In this document: in pieces, positions 51,601 through 64,000 of the stretch
Position numbering within the stretch: position 1 is the stretch's first letter
Layout of the letters: the number at the start of each line of letters is the position of its first letter
NCBI GenBank assembly: GCA_019843655.1
Contig: JACDQD010000106.1
Location: 744,001 to 808,000, forward strand
From: Lethocerus indicus
Taxonomy: Eukaryota; Arthropoda; Insecta; Hemiptera; Belostomatidae
Direction: 5' to 3'
DNA length: 64,000 nucleotides
Position numbers and translations under genes: made by a program
The notes under the pieces: model-generated
The model's input: only the letters and a program-made list of their open reading frames with translations
Told to the model about the DNA's origin: nothing
The model's database searches: none

Positions 51601-52400
51601 CTGAATTTGACGAGCAAGTGAATGAATATTCATAACGTCCTCGATACAAGAATAGGATATTTCTGTTCCGTATATTTTTGTCGAGAGGCAGGACAAGCTT
51701 AAATTTTTAGGATGTCAAAAAAACAAAACAAATTTTTAGCTGATAAAAAAAATAGTTTTTTGGTTTTTTATTTTTCAATTAACAAAAAACTGACTGAAGA
51801 AATGTTCTAGAGCTGAATTTGACTAGAAACGGAAGCGAATTGAGTCATTGCCGCTCTCATTATCTGTTAAATACTTAATCACCGGCCTGTTCCCACGTGA
51901 GTAAGCTACTATGCTAATAGGTGATTGTCCTGACGCGTTAATAGAGCATCAACATAGGCAATAAATCAATGGCTGAATTAATTTCCGCTCTAAAATATTA
52001 GGTATGATTCATCGGAGGGCTGTAGACTTCAATACTATAGACGTTATGTGGTCTAGTGAGTCATAACCGGAGGTGGGGTAGATCAACTTATTACATTGTA
52101 AGATCTACAAGCGCCAATTGAACCATGTAACATCGCTCTCATAATTTTAAAATACATTTCCCTTTTTCGGCTTGGGCTAGATTTTCTTCTATTGGGCTAG
52201 AACTACTTATCCCGTTATTATTGTAGTATTCTTACTGGTGAAGTGAAAAAGCCAACAATCACAAGTCGTTTTCTCGACTTAAGAATACAGTTAAGTTGGC
52301 GCAGTAACGACGTGGCTCTTCGACAGGTTTCATTTCTCCCGCAGGAAGTGAACTAGAAAGTCGTCAGTCCTGTGGTTATTTCACACGATCCTAACTATAA
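48676..52400. other. Spacer with GC-rich patches
   Basis: GC-rich patches lie at 49000-49720 and 50040-50460, each with open frames on both strands. A minus-strand donor-like TTCG|GTAAGTGTG lies near 50192. A faint protein resemblance at 51442-51696 minus is discussed under findings. No gene is called. Confidence 0.5.
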
Positions 52401-52430
52401 TAGACCGGTTTCGGCTTCTCGCCATCAATG
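52401..52430 (-). repeat. CCGAAACCGGT repeat core, short copy
   Basis: Minus strand reads TTGATGGCGAGAAGCCGAAA followed by CCGGTCTA, the best-preserved match to the GGC-GCC stem and ACCGGTCTA end of copy A. Flanks do not align by eye. Confidence 0.5.
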
Positions 52431-55400
52431 GTGTATCTATGAGGTACCTACGCTATTGGGCTGCAAATTTTTTATCCCATGGGCACTTACTAGACACCAA
52501 CAATAATTTGGGACATCATAGTTTATTAAATTTCGAGCAAAGAATTAACAGGAGTCCTAAAATTCCCCCTTAAAACATTATAGACGACAACCAGTTACGT
52601 GGCAATAACGGCCCCCTTACCAAAAAATTAAAAAATTTGGAAGTATATAGTACAATAAAGCATTGGATAATCTTTATTGAGCATCTTACAAATCAAAATG
52701 ACCCTACACCTGAACAGTTTAAAGCACTACACAAATGAAGGAAAGGTACATTTACGTAAAAAAGATTTGTAAAGTATTACTTGTTATTAAAATTTGTTTA
52801 TAAAATGTTGATTATATTATTTATCTACCTAATTGATTCCGCATAATTGTATATGTATGTTTAGAAAATTCTCTTCCAATTCTCAAATAAATTTTTCAAA
52901 TTATCGCAGTTATACGCACGTTTATGTATTATGTATACGATAACTCCTTTTAGTGATTAGAGCATGAGTTCAGGATGGATTTGAACAAGACAGAAAGAAA
53001 AACACGAGCGGCGGAGTGGTTTATTCAGTGACCCCGTTACTCAGGACTCGTTAGACAGTTTTAGCCCTATTACTCGTAAATAAATCGCGAAACCAGTTTG
53101 TTAATATTCTTCCTTTTCTTTTTCCCTTTTTTTCTTTTTGAACAGACACATCTTAAGCTTTCACTCGGCAACGGAACGTCCTCGGAACAAGTTGTCCCGG
53201 CCTTTGAAGGGACAATCGAGTCTGCGGTTAATTAACGCCTGTCCGTAATCAAACCCGGGTTAGGATCGTCCGCGGGTTATATAAGGACTACTCTGTCAGA
53301 GCTCATATCGAATAAGGAATTAAGTGAGATATATTCAATAGCGGTAATTATTTCCTACGTGACGAGTTAATTGTTGAGATTCAACTGTGCAATTTGATGC
53401 GAAGCAACATTCTTTCTGATTCAATTCGGAAAATTGGTTTTAAACACTTCGGCCCGTTACTTATAAGGTTTGTGGAAACAATCTTCATTTCTTTCTCATA
53501 ATTACAAATTCCCCAATGCTTCTTGCGGTATTGTTCATTTCACCCATGAGAAGATAAATTTAACCCGAAATCTATCAAAGAAATCTGAAATCGGAGGTAC
53601 ATAGAAAATTAGTAAGAATTATTTTCCCAAATATATTTACAGGACACGTTGTTTACGGGGTTTGGTACATTTTATTTAGCTCACAGCTTAAAACCTTATA
53701 TTTGTAGTATGCGATTTTAATTAGCCCATTTAATTAGATTTTCGTATATTTTAAAGACGTTGGCTGAATAAATATGCAAATGCCGGCGTAAAAAATGGAT
53801 TCACCAGCGGAAAGCGGTCTATTACTGTTCCCAGTCGGGATGAGGCGTCTCGGTTGGAATAAGGGAAATTTCTGTCGGGCCGAATGAAGGTCACAATGCA
53901 GTGTCAAGTGTAAAGGAAACCTGTAGTGTAACATGCGGTATAAAGCCTGGGAACTGGGTTAACTGCGACGGCGTCAGTGTGTTCAGCGCTGGCACTAGGG
54001 AAATTTAAAAATTTTACCGCCCGGTTTCGAATCCTTTCACACGTCTGGAGGATGCGGGACTGTCGGTGGACAATTTCTTAAACCCTGAGAGGTGTTTTCC
54101 TTTCGCGAACATCTGGCTGCTCCCGCCTCCGGCTAAACGGGTCCACGGATGGCGTTCTGTCCAATAATATTTTATCGACCCCTTCAGGAATGAGTTTTCA
54201 CCATGAGACGAATTAGCCGACCTTCCGAACGATAAATAGAATTTGTTCAAAATATGCCCCGCCAGTTTAAACTGTTCTTTGTCTGAAAAATACTATGATA
54301 TATAGGCCGACGAGTAGTCTTTACAACTTTCCCTTCGCTTTACGACGAATAATTGCAACATACGTTTCTAATTTCGTAACGAAACACAAACAATCCTCTA
54401 AGTTAGTGAATTTCCCCAATTAACAAAGCTAGCGCCACCAAATTACCACTCCGTTCTGGTAAGTTTCGCGTTATGCCCGATTGATTACCATCGTTCGATT
54501 CTTACGGTGGCATATGTTCTTGAATAGACACCGTCTTTTAGCGTTCTCCATAAGGGGTGTCATTAGGAGGAGGCGGGCCCCCTCGAAATGGGAACACCCA
54601 GAATCCCCGGCATGCCCGACTGAATGCGGCCTGAGAAAATGAAAACGGCTTCCACCGCCATTATTATTCCTTTCGGCATAACTTACCCCGAAAATAATTA
54701 CTGCGCAATAATGTATGAATTATGACGTGCCGTTAATGATCTAGCGGCCGGGTGCAATCAACTCGGAGAAAACAATTTGCTTGGAAATTATATTGGTCGT
54801 GCGAATATTCCACATCATCCCAGATATTTTATGAGTAGAAGTTAACCGATTCGTGTATTTTTTATGCCAGTATTCATAATTATTTCGAATTATTATATTT
54901 GTTTAAGGAAACGGTGCATTGGAATAACTTTTATGAGCCCCCGTTCATTTTTTTTCAATGCCAATTCTGCATCTGTTTCTAAATTAGTTCAGAATGCCTA
55001 CGATAGCGATATTTCAGATTGAACGGCTTCACCGGCAATTGGAAAACGACAATTATCCGGTGAATGTCAATAATGTTTTTCAATTGCAGTGGAAAAAAAA
55101 GGCTGAGATTGAGCCGGCGTCCTCCACTCAAACCGGACGTGGTAGGCATTCGGACCGATTTTAATTTGCATTTCTGGCGTCCCGCCGGCTAATTGCCGAC
55201 CGGCGGGAAAGGGGTTGTATCGGTATTTTTGACAATGCGGGGTTAACAAGGGCAGGCCATTGTTCGAAGGCCTCCGGTAATTGGGGCGATAACTCCCCCG
55301 GGCCCGGCATTTACACGCGGCGCGGAATCCCACCACAGTTTCCGAGCCACTTTTCTTCTTTAAGAAGGCCGGGGGGGGGAAGCCTCCTCTAGCCCGCCGT

Positions 55401-58400
55401 TGGAAGGGTAGCTCCTACCGGTTTAGGTGGAGAGGCGACACGCCTCTATATATATTGTCGGTTGTCCGCCGCTACACGGGGGACGCCTGAAAATAAATAT
55501 GTCCGCCTTATGCGAATCCCAGATATCGTGTTTTTCATTTCCGCCGAGTAAGAAGACTACGCGGGGGTAGAAGCTCCAGACCGGTAATGGAGACGGAATA
55601 TAACATTGGACAGAATATACAAAGCGATTTGGAGGAATATAAGATGATATTTGGCCCAATGACCGATTACTAATCCATAAGCTTAATATGAAGTTTTGGT
55701 CATTAGAGTGACCACTCTTATTTCTATACTGTTATATTTATCATAGATTGCCGCGTTTTCCGAAATAATATATTAATTTAATTAATTAACAGTTTGCACA
55801 TTTTATTTTATTCGGATAAGAATAAATGTTGCAGTGAAATATCTTTTAGGCCCAAAGTTTGAGACTGACGATGCTCTTCGATCGGCGCGCCAGCGTTTTT
55901 CAAAACCTACATTCCTGACATCTGTTCACAGTGGGACGAAGTTAGCTATTTCTCCCCCTTATAAATGGAATTCCAAGCATCGGCCATCACTACCGGGACA
56001 ATTTTTTCCCCCTGTCGACATTACAATTCTACCTGTACCAAATAAAATACCGTCTTGAAGTTTCGTCAATATAAATTCCTTGGACGCGTCGAAAACGGAA
56101 TGAATTAAAGCTATCCCCTTAACTGAACGCACAGAAAAATAATAATTTCGCGAATATGTTTTTTAGTTTCATTAATTATGGAATGTCCTCACGAGTTAAT
56201 TATTTTGAACGAATCCTTTCGTAAATATTATACTACTGAGTATTGTATGCGGACGATCATTGGACCGTTAGTTAGTCGTTACCCTTTTTCTCGATCCATC
56301 TGTTGCGCTGGAGGCATACGCGAGAAATTAAGATCAGATGACACGCTACTGCAACTAATAGACATTCGGCCCTCTTGAACCCCTTCCGTAATTCCTTTGT
56401 TAGCGCCGCCAACTAATGTCGGTCATAAATCATCACGGTTCTTACTGCGGCCGTAGCTTCGGTCGAAGATAATTACATATAAAAAAAATATAACTGTATC
56501 TCGGGAGGAAGTATCACCGCAGTCAATAAGTCATATATTTGTCTCGACCTACATTTAATCTTCTGAATTTCTGAATCATTTCCACGGGGTATTATTTAAA
56601 GTTGTTTGTCGTTGGACGAAGCAAATCATTCCTTGAGAGAACTCCCGACCTTTTTACTACTGGGATGAAACGCTGAATTCTGAATTTCACTGCAATTGGT
56701 GATAACAGCTTTCCGGTAACAAATTAAAAATCCCAGTAAAATCCTTCTCAATGGATCGTATTTTCTTGATTTCTGTCCCCTGTAGCCATATTCATCCAAT
56801 ACTGAAGCTTATCCGATATTAATACAGACGGAGCGTCCTGTCACCTGTGTTGGATTGTGTCACGTGAAATTCCAGGGGAATCAATAAATACGGGTTGAAC
56901 TCTAACTAATGACTCGGCGAAGCGTGATCGGAATGTCTTCCGAGGCTTCCCGGCCGGACCGGCTTTGACTAATAACGCTTGCCAACTCCAAGCACGCAGG
57001 ATCCATTCGAATGGTTGGGAAGATTACATTATATCTTGAACTTTGGCCCGGCGGCATTCTGGGACACTCGTCCGCATATTTCCTTCATTTCACCGGCCGG
57101 GGAAGATCCACGCGGGATGAACTTAACCTTGTGGAGAGACACTAAAAATTCGTCGATTTAGGGCTTTCCCAACATGTGCGGTTTCGTCCGATTCGCGTTA
57201 ATTATTCCAATGATGAATTGCCCATTGTTGGATATTGGGGTCATTTCCTATTTGCCGCTTCCTTCCAATAATTCATGCCGGCCTCTAACGACTTCAATAG
57301 AAATCGGAATCACCGGCAACAGGTTTGTCTCGGTCTTTATCTAATGAGGACATTAATAACGCTGTCGGTTCCAAATCTCATTCACTTATTTCCCGCTCAC
57401 TGGTTTCGTTTATTGATTGTACCAGATAGCGGAGATGTATAGAACGTTAATCAACGGTGAATAATGGTACTGACGTGGGACATCGCCTACTGTCAGCCTC
57501 AGGCGGCGTCTCGTGGGCGTCGGTATCGGTGTAGTATTTAGATACAAATATTCAGATTTTTAACAGTTTATAAAACCATTATGTATCTGGGAATCACAAA
57601 ATATTTCACCCATTCGCTAATTAATATTTTTATAGAAGAATCTCAATTTCTTCGAGAATAAATTAGTAATTTTATCCTAGGAAAACCTCCTAATACGGAA
57701 GATTTCTATATTAATTATATTTGGAGTTTAACGACCGCCCCATAAAGTATTGTGAGGTTCGGAATTTCAGTACGGAATACTGGAATTTTCTTCGGCATTC
57801 CAAACTGAATTAAGACCACTTTTGTAATTATGGCGGAATGCAAAGTTATCATAAGATTGTATTATTGTTTCGGGTTCTCTTAATGTCGTTCCGACTGTTA
57901 CAAAAATGCATAGGAGTATAATTCATGCTAGACGTGTAGAAATGTCTTCCTCTCTTTATACAACATAATATAAACATATCTTTCTCGTAAAATGAATAGT
58001 TCGAAGTTTGATATTTAATTTAATAGTGTAAATCTGTGTTTAATTATATTTTATTGATATGTTCTATGGAAGCATGTTCAAAAAGAATGGTGCTATTTAC
58101 TGCTCAGCCAGATATAAATTAAAACACAATCCTGACGCTAATTCTGCAACAAAGTTGAAAATAAATTATTAAGAATTAAGGACTGCAATGTTGTTTGCCA
58201 TGCGTGCCATGTTTATACAGAACATGCTTCTAACACAGAAAAGTATACATAAAAGTAAATTTTCACTTAATTATTTCGGTTCGGAAGAAAATGCCTGATT
58301 CTACACGGGGTAAGGCAATGTCGAGATAAGGAAATAATACTAATTACTCATCCGGAATGATTTGGAACTGGTTCAGTTCGAAACCATCATTCTTGGCCTG

Positions 58401-58509
58401 CCCATACTCTCCTTAGTAATTCGAACGTGGCGGCGCCAACATTTTAAATTATTTTAAAACAGCCCGAATATTTATCTTTCACCAAAATTTATTGTAGTCA
58501 CACTCATCA
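52431..58509. other. Spacer with GC-rich patches
   Basis: GC-rich patches lie at 54000-54250, 54550-54650 and 55060-55660, the rest is AT-rich. CTTTCACTC occurs near 53159 and CTTTCACAC near 54035. Frames are short and unrecognised. ATTTGCAT/ATGCAAAT octamers and TAATTA words are frequent, as in much non-coding arthropod DNA. Confidence 0.5.
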
Positions 58510-58982
58510 TCACGAATATAATATAAAATAGCCCCAGGGAACGTGGAAGAGCGCGTTAACCCGGGGAACGGGGTTGGGAACGGGCCTGGAAAGGCCGGGG
58601 TGTACGGGGCGGAAAGTGGCGACGCACTTTCTCGAGAGCGTGCCGCGTAGCTCGGTCCGCGAGGCGGGGCCGGGGGGGGTTTTCGGACTTTCATCGGCGA
58701 GAAAGTAGGAGTCGTCCCGCGGGGGTTGCGGTGGGGAGGAGGTGGAGGAGGAGGATGAGGAGGAGGAGGAGGAGGACCCGGCCGGTGGTGGGGCACCGCC
58801 CGTCCCGGCGCTCAGTCGGCCCCAAGCCGCCTCCGGTGACGCTCCGCCCAGTGGAAAAATCATGCGAGTTGTACCCGGAGACGCGAGTGCCCAAACGATA
58901 ACCGGCCGCCGCTTCGCCACTGTCATGTGCAATGCCTAGCGTCCGCCTACCACCAATTACGAGCTGGCACCGATCTCATCAG
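58510..58982 (+). other. CpG-rich island with candidate first exon
   Basis: About 470 bases of strongly GC- and CpG-rich DNA that ends at CATCAG|GTGAGT, a good plus-strand splice donor (intron from 58983). An ATG at 58932 opens 17 codons (MPSVRLPPITSWHRSHQ) exactly in phase 0 into the donor, but other ATGs lie upstream. A frame on the minus strand (58510-58932) is open only because of the GC content and the GGA tract. GAAAGTG and CACTTTC form a small inverted pair at 58612-58631. It may be a promoter and first exon; there is no protein similarity to support it. Confidence 0.25.
58734..58777 (+). repeat. (GGA)n tract
   Basis: Imperfect GGA trinucleotide repeat with one GAT, encoding a Glu run on one strand and a Ser or Pro run on the other, depending on frame. 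Confidence 0.92.
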
Positions 58983-59872
58983 GTGAGTTCCGACTTTACG
59001 ACCCACCGTTAAAGTCTCCGGAGACTTTAATGCCCGGAGAGGTACTGAAGGACTTCGGTGCAGATTTATCTAAATAAGTATTGTAATAATCTTGCGAAAT
59101 ACGTGCTTCACGTCACAATTATATAGTACCTCATCTTTCTTCTGCAGCTACTATATTGTTAAAACCGAAGTGCCTACTTCCCATAATGAATAGTCAATAT
59201 ATAGCTTTGATTTAAGGAGTCCGCGATGGTATTGAATATAAGCGATTTTGCAATTTTCTGTCTTCAATCACCTTTTTTCTCAAGTTACTCATTATACCTC
59301 AAGTAAAAAACACATTTTTATTGTCAAGCCGTGAACGATTTAAGCTTCTCCTTCTTGGGACACTAATTTGCAAATTCACCTGCCTACTCAGACTGCGAAC
59401 GTTTTTCGATAGATCATATGTAGATTCTATAAAACCCTAATCTTACATTAAGAAAAATCTGTATTTTTTCTGACTGTCATTGAAAATGTTTGTACTAACT
59501 AGAAATCGTTGAAATAATTTTTGTAACACACGAAATCATTTTAAAATTACACATTCTTTTAAAATTACTTATCCAGTGAGGTTTAAACAAATCAACTTTA
59601 AACAAAACAATTTCAAGTTTAATAATTAGTGCCTGTATGGACAGTCAATTTCATATGTACCTTCCTGACTGAACAGCAACCTAAAGTAGGTGCCTCCAGT
59701 TCACTTTTAATTTATTCATTCTAAACGTTAGTAGTGAAAAAGTTTAAATGCAGTTGACGAGGAAACAAACAAATTTTTATGCTTAAACCCTTTAATTAAG
59801 GGGATAACCAGAATCGAGGTTTTACAGAGCGTTAAATAACCACAGATTTTTTTTCTTGAAAATCTTTCGGAT

Positions 59873-59894
59873 TAACCTAGTTATAACCTAGTTA
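59873..59894. repeat. 11-bp tandem duplication
   Basis: Two perfect copies of TAACCTAGTTA. Confidence 0.9.
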
Positions 59895-60540
59895 TAAGTG
59901 GAATATATCAGAATGACCCGAACATCAGAGTTAATATTTCATGGTAATTAAGACGATCATTCTTCCATGAATATTCAAGAAAAAGTTTCGATATCTCATA
60001 TGCCTGTAGTATATGGGATTATGATCGAAAGGATTGCATAACAGGATTTTAGATCAAACTGTAGAAATAATTGTTAGAATAATTAAACGGTTTCTATTAG
60101 TAATTATTATTAAACTGAAGCCACCTAATTCCTAAAACTGGTGACCAATGCCATCAGTAATGTCATCACCGGTTACGTTACGTTCTATCACTTTCCATTT
60201 TCGTTAGTCCCGTTATGGAAACTTTCTCGTGTAGATCGTATCTAGTGACAAGTCGACGAAATTCGCTTTAAACAGAAGAGGACAAGGGGCTTCCTCGGCA
60301 TTAGGCCTAATGATGAACGAGTGCCTCAAGATGCCCAAACGGTGACTAACGCTCTCGGTCCTCCTCAGACGCGTGTCTACGTCCCGTTACGCGAACGAAA
60401 ATTTCCTTTGACGTCTCATGACAAATAGGACCCGGTTGATTCGAGGGAGAGTTCTTTCTTCCCCTAACCGCCTTCTACACCTCCTCCACTCGCATTCCAG
60501 CCAATGCTTCTCCCATGCTACCGGGCCAGAAGAGCAGTTA

Positions 60541-60597
60541 TTCCTCTCTCTGTTTATCTCTCTCTCTCTCTGCCCCTCTCTCTCTTTCTCTCTCCGT
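60541..60597. repeat. TC-rich microsatellite
   Basis: Imperfect (TC)n run with CCCC and TTT interruptions. Confidence 0.9.
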
Positions 60598-62186
60598 CTG
60601 AGGTGTCACTGACATTTTACACTTAAAAAAACATGGTTTCCTTGCGATATGCGATTCTCACGGAAGTAATTTTGTGGTGCCATCGGATGCACCATCTCCA
60701 TCTCCAGAGGCCATGAAGAATCTCTTTCAATTAAATACCATTTGAGAGTAGATTACAAACAAACTAATTGTAATTTCGCGTATCAATTTATGAATATGAA
60801 AAGAAGATGGTGTATCTTCAAGTTATTTGGTTTGAACTATCGGAAATAATTAAGTCATTTCCCTTATGTAAATGAGTCATGAGTGTGGGAACGTAAATAA
60901 TTAATGTATTCGCATTCAGACAAAGTTTAATGAGTTTTTCATTTAAAAAATTATAGGATCATCAAAGTTTAGTTCAATTAATAATCCTAACATATTATAG
61001 CCAGTTGATGTCATATTTGGGATAAACTTATAATATTAGCGAATGTAGGCGTCTATTGCAAGAGTCACGAACGCTCTCTCCCGAACAATTATTTAATAAT
61101 AAAATGTATATCTAGCGCAGGCGAATTATAGATTGGCTTTGATTAACCATGTTCCTGACGAAAACTCGGGCATAACACTTGAAACATATACTTTCTCCTA
61201 TGCGATAAAACGACGATAGCGTCCAGATTGTAGTGGTAAATGCCTGGGACGAGTCACACACAGTGCGTTGAAAAGTATGAGCGTCTGGCGCGCATAATCC
61301 GTTATGTGAACGGCACTCTTTCATACTGCAATTCCCCAAGTCCTTTTTTTACGCCGGGGTGGCGGTGCGAATCCGACGCCTGGCTCCAGCACTTCGGCTA
61401 ACAGTACGCTTAGCAAACAGTTATTTAACGCCAATACCTTTTTTTTTTGTGAAATGAAATTTCGGACCTTAACGATGACAGAAATATAACAGAACTTCAC
61501 TGCCGCAAAAAGAAAGAACTTAGTTCCGGGTGGCCAGGAATCCGGTTTGGGAATCCAGTGACTCAGCCAATACACTTTCGCTTTTCCAAATAAATGACAA
61601 CAAGAAGCGAAAATCGCGGAATTTTTTTTCTGGGCTATTGCTATGGACTGTGACATATTATCGGATATTTTAACGTTTTCTTTCTGGCGTTCTACCCCTG
61701 CTCGAATATCAATTCAAGATTCAAACAATTTGAACTTCAAGTTGGAGTTATGTTATCAACTATATTATTTTACCTTTATCTAGCAATGTTAAAATATACT
61801 TGTGTTTCATTCCAGTATTTATGTTACGACTAATTTGTAACAGTAAGTTTTAGGACAAGTAAAATATTACCGATTTTGTTTTTTAAAGACTATTTTGACG
61901 AAATGTTATGCAAAATATTGCACGCTTAAAGGTAGGTCAAATAGAAAATATTGTTTCTCGCAAGCTGACTTTCTTGAGCCAGACAATTGAACCGGATTCA
62001 TTCAAAAGGTCTTTTGCGGAATTCCAAAAGTGGAGATAACGGGAAATGTTTCGCCTACCCGTCATAATTCCTCTCCTCGCGACCGAGTTACACACTTTTA
62101 TGTGGCTCGCATTATTTATTGTTCTATCGGAGAGGAATTGCTACGATTTGAATGTGGATAAATTACTACTATTGAAATAATGGGTA

Positions 62187-62221
62187 TATTAATAATTATT
62201 TATAAATGTATTAATAATTAT
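62187..62221. repeat. 13-bp direct repeat
   Basis: TATTAATAATTAT at 62187-62199 recurs at 62209-62221. It is AT-only and may be chance. Confidence 0.6.
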
Positions 62222-62654
62222 AGATTGTTGGGGCGATAGTTCAAAATAATATAACCCGCGTGTTGCATAAGCATCTTGTTTCTGGGGCAGAAAACAATTA
62301 TTCCGTGCAATGATTTACTTGTAATTGTAATTGTTTGCTTTCTTTCGTTGATCAGCACTTTTCTGTTTGAACATCACATTAAACATTATATATGTAAACT
62401 TTCTATTCCATTAGTGAGGTGAAACGACGGCGATTAGGCAAACAATTTACTTATCTTATTCGACATAATGTGCTGAGACAATATCAGATTCCCTTTCACT
62501 AATCTAAGAAACGTGTAAATGTGAAGAAAAATAAATTCTGATGATTTTACTAGTCTTGTTACCGAACAACAGTATTGTGTTTGACCGCTCAGGCGTTCGT
62601 CCAATAAAAATAAACGCAAGGCCTTTGTTGCGAAATAAATTTAATTTCTGGTTG

Positions 62655-62690
62655 AATAGAAATAATAAAAACGGTTTTATTATTTCTATT
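62655..62690. other. Perfect hairpin, 16-bp arms
   Basis: AATAGAAATAATAAAA (62655-62670) is perfectly complementary to 62675-62690 around a four-base ACGG loop. On the plus strand it would be a strong but AT-rich stem-loop. Confidence 0.9.
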
Positions 62691-64000
62691 ATTTATTAAT
62701 AACCTGTCAATTTATAACTGGATATTATTGTTCGAAAAATGTTTTTTTTTTGTGTAATTTAATATTTACCGCTCGTAACAAATACAGACAAATATTCTGC
62801 ATTTGCAGAATGTTCCGTTTTCTGATGGCTGCAATTGTGGTCATCAATTATTTTCGTCTTCGAAAAGGCCTAACGGATGCGACGATTTTAGGAATAATCT
62901 TCGCAGTGGGGTTTAGTGCCGATGATGGTCGTCGAACGGTGGCCCGGGAGAAAGTTAAGGCCTCCGGAGTAGATAGAACCACATTTGTGTTCTTCTAAGT
63001 GTGTTAACGGTCTCGAATAATGATCTGTTCGTGTGTACACGCGCACTTCGCATGTCCTTTCCAGAACGCACGCATCGGCAAAACTGGAACAATGCAGTTG
63101 TTTCCCGAAGCCGTTTTCACGGTATTTTTGTTTCTTGACATAATTCCTGTAAACATATTCGGGATATCGCGGAATCGATATAGAAAGGATTCTCGAGTCG
63201 TTTGCGGATATTTGAAGGGTCGTCGAATGAAATTCCCGATGGAAACTGATTAGGGTGTAGGGGCGTTGCTTTAGAGTACTGCATATCTTTAGAAAATCGT
63301 CATATCTACAGTATTTCTGTTCTTATTTACAGCGCGACACTGTAGCGATAATTATAAGTGTTCTATCAGCATCGGAGAGTAAGGAAGTGCCTATATTAGG
63401 GACGGAATGTTAACAGGGACACGCTGAAGAGATCTAATGTGGGACGGGACAGGCGAGAGAGGCGTGAGAATGAAGATTATTGTCGCAAGACAGGCTGGGT
63501 TCTTCCGACGAACAGAAATAACGCGAATTTCCCCCTAACGCGGTGGAGGACCATCGAAAACTTTTTTTCCCCATCGTTTTTCCCATCTGGAAACATTGCA
63601 CGGGGCCGACAGGTGTTGTGTAATAGGCGGAGCATTAAGCATTCAGGCTGTACCATCGCGACGGCATTGTGTCACTCGCCCACCTCCAGCCAACGACCAT
63701 TGTCTGGGTGATTGGCAGCCGAGCACTTTTACTTTTATCGGTCCCATGTAAATCATCTTTCCATTACTGGTGGGGCTCTCCGGGCGATAATGGCGGGCGG
63801 CGGAGGGGAGCCCTTCACGGCCCGTCCCGCTTCACTTCTTACCTTCACTTTTTACTGCCGACCACCGCTTACAGACGACTCGCGCCAGGAACTGACCTCG
63901 AGAAATGTTTTTCAGAGACGACTCCAACGGAAATAAATACAGATCCCTTGTCATTTAATGAAAATTCGAAATACCAGTTTCATATCATCACTCTTGTGAT
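62691..64000. other. Spacer with GC-rich patch at right end
   Basis: AT-rich to about 63400, then a GC-richer block (63430-63930) with two consecutive short plus-strand frames separated by a stop. Neither is recognised. Confidence 0.5.

Larger units (their letters stand above)
58983..62654. other. AT-rich spacer
   Basis: No gene or RNA is recognised. It holds an 11-bp tandem duplication (59873-59894) and a TC-rich tract (60541-60597). Confidence 0.6.

Noticed and set aside
58510..58932. 140-codon minus-strand frame with Ser and Pro runs
   Set aside because: Its low-complexity parts come from the GGA tract, and the frame is open because stops are rare in this CpG-rich block.
1..64000. CRISPR array, bacterial operon or viral genes
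   Set aside because: No regularly spaced direct repeats, no dense same-strand ORFs and no recognisable viral domains were seen.

Overview
This 64 kb window looks like nuclear DNA of an invertebrate, most likely an arthropod. It is AT-rich overall with scattered GC-rich, CpG-rich patches of 200-600 bp. It carries dinucleotide and trinucleotide microsatellites and a tRNA-derived SINE head. It also holds several degenerate copies of a repeat sharing a CCGAAACCGGT core, and splice-site-like signals. Nothing bacterial or viral was recognised: there are no gene-dense ORF runs, no operons and no ribosome-binding-site spacing. The organism is inferred from style, not from an identified gene.

I recognise no protein-coding gene. 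The longest open frames (up to about 140 codons) match no family I know, usually overlap open frames on the other strand, and are close to what chance gives in this much sequence. The window is best read as intergenic or long-intron DNA. The strongest gene-like signal is at 30975-31215 (+). It is a possible exon bounded by a good acceptor and a strong AAG|GTAAGT donor, and its only ATG opens a frame running in phase into the donor. If real, it is the first coding exon of a plus-strand gene with a long first intron. Weaker first-exon candidates are at 11617-11712 (-), 26222-26295 (+) and 58510-58982 (+, CpG-rich).

Layout: 1-22000 is spacer DNA alternating with GC-rich patches (about 3.1, 9.2-10.2, 11.7-13.2, 17.2-17.8 and 19.3-19.6 kb). 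From 22073 to 22811 there is a microsatellite cluster: (GAA)n, (TC)n and (AT)n. A nested palindrome lies at 26143-26226. From 30.9 to 38 kb comes the most structured part. It holds the candidate exon, a long inverted repeat pair (32932-33058 and 36105-36241), two copies of the CCGAAACCGGT repeat and the SINE. From 38 to 58 kb there is more spacer DNA, with at least three further short matches to the same repeat core. A GC-rich island with a GGA tract and a good splice donor lies at 58510-58982, and AT-rich spacer follows to the end.

No pathway or gene cooperation can be inferred. The main points for follow-up are the candidate exon at 31 kb, the repeat family with a hammerhead-like core, the inverted repeat pair, and a CTTTCACTG/GTGAAAGTG word that recurs in and near the GC-rich patches.
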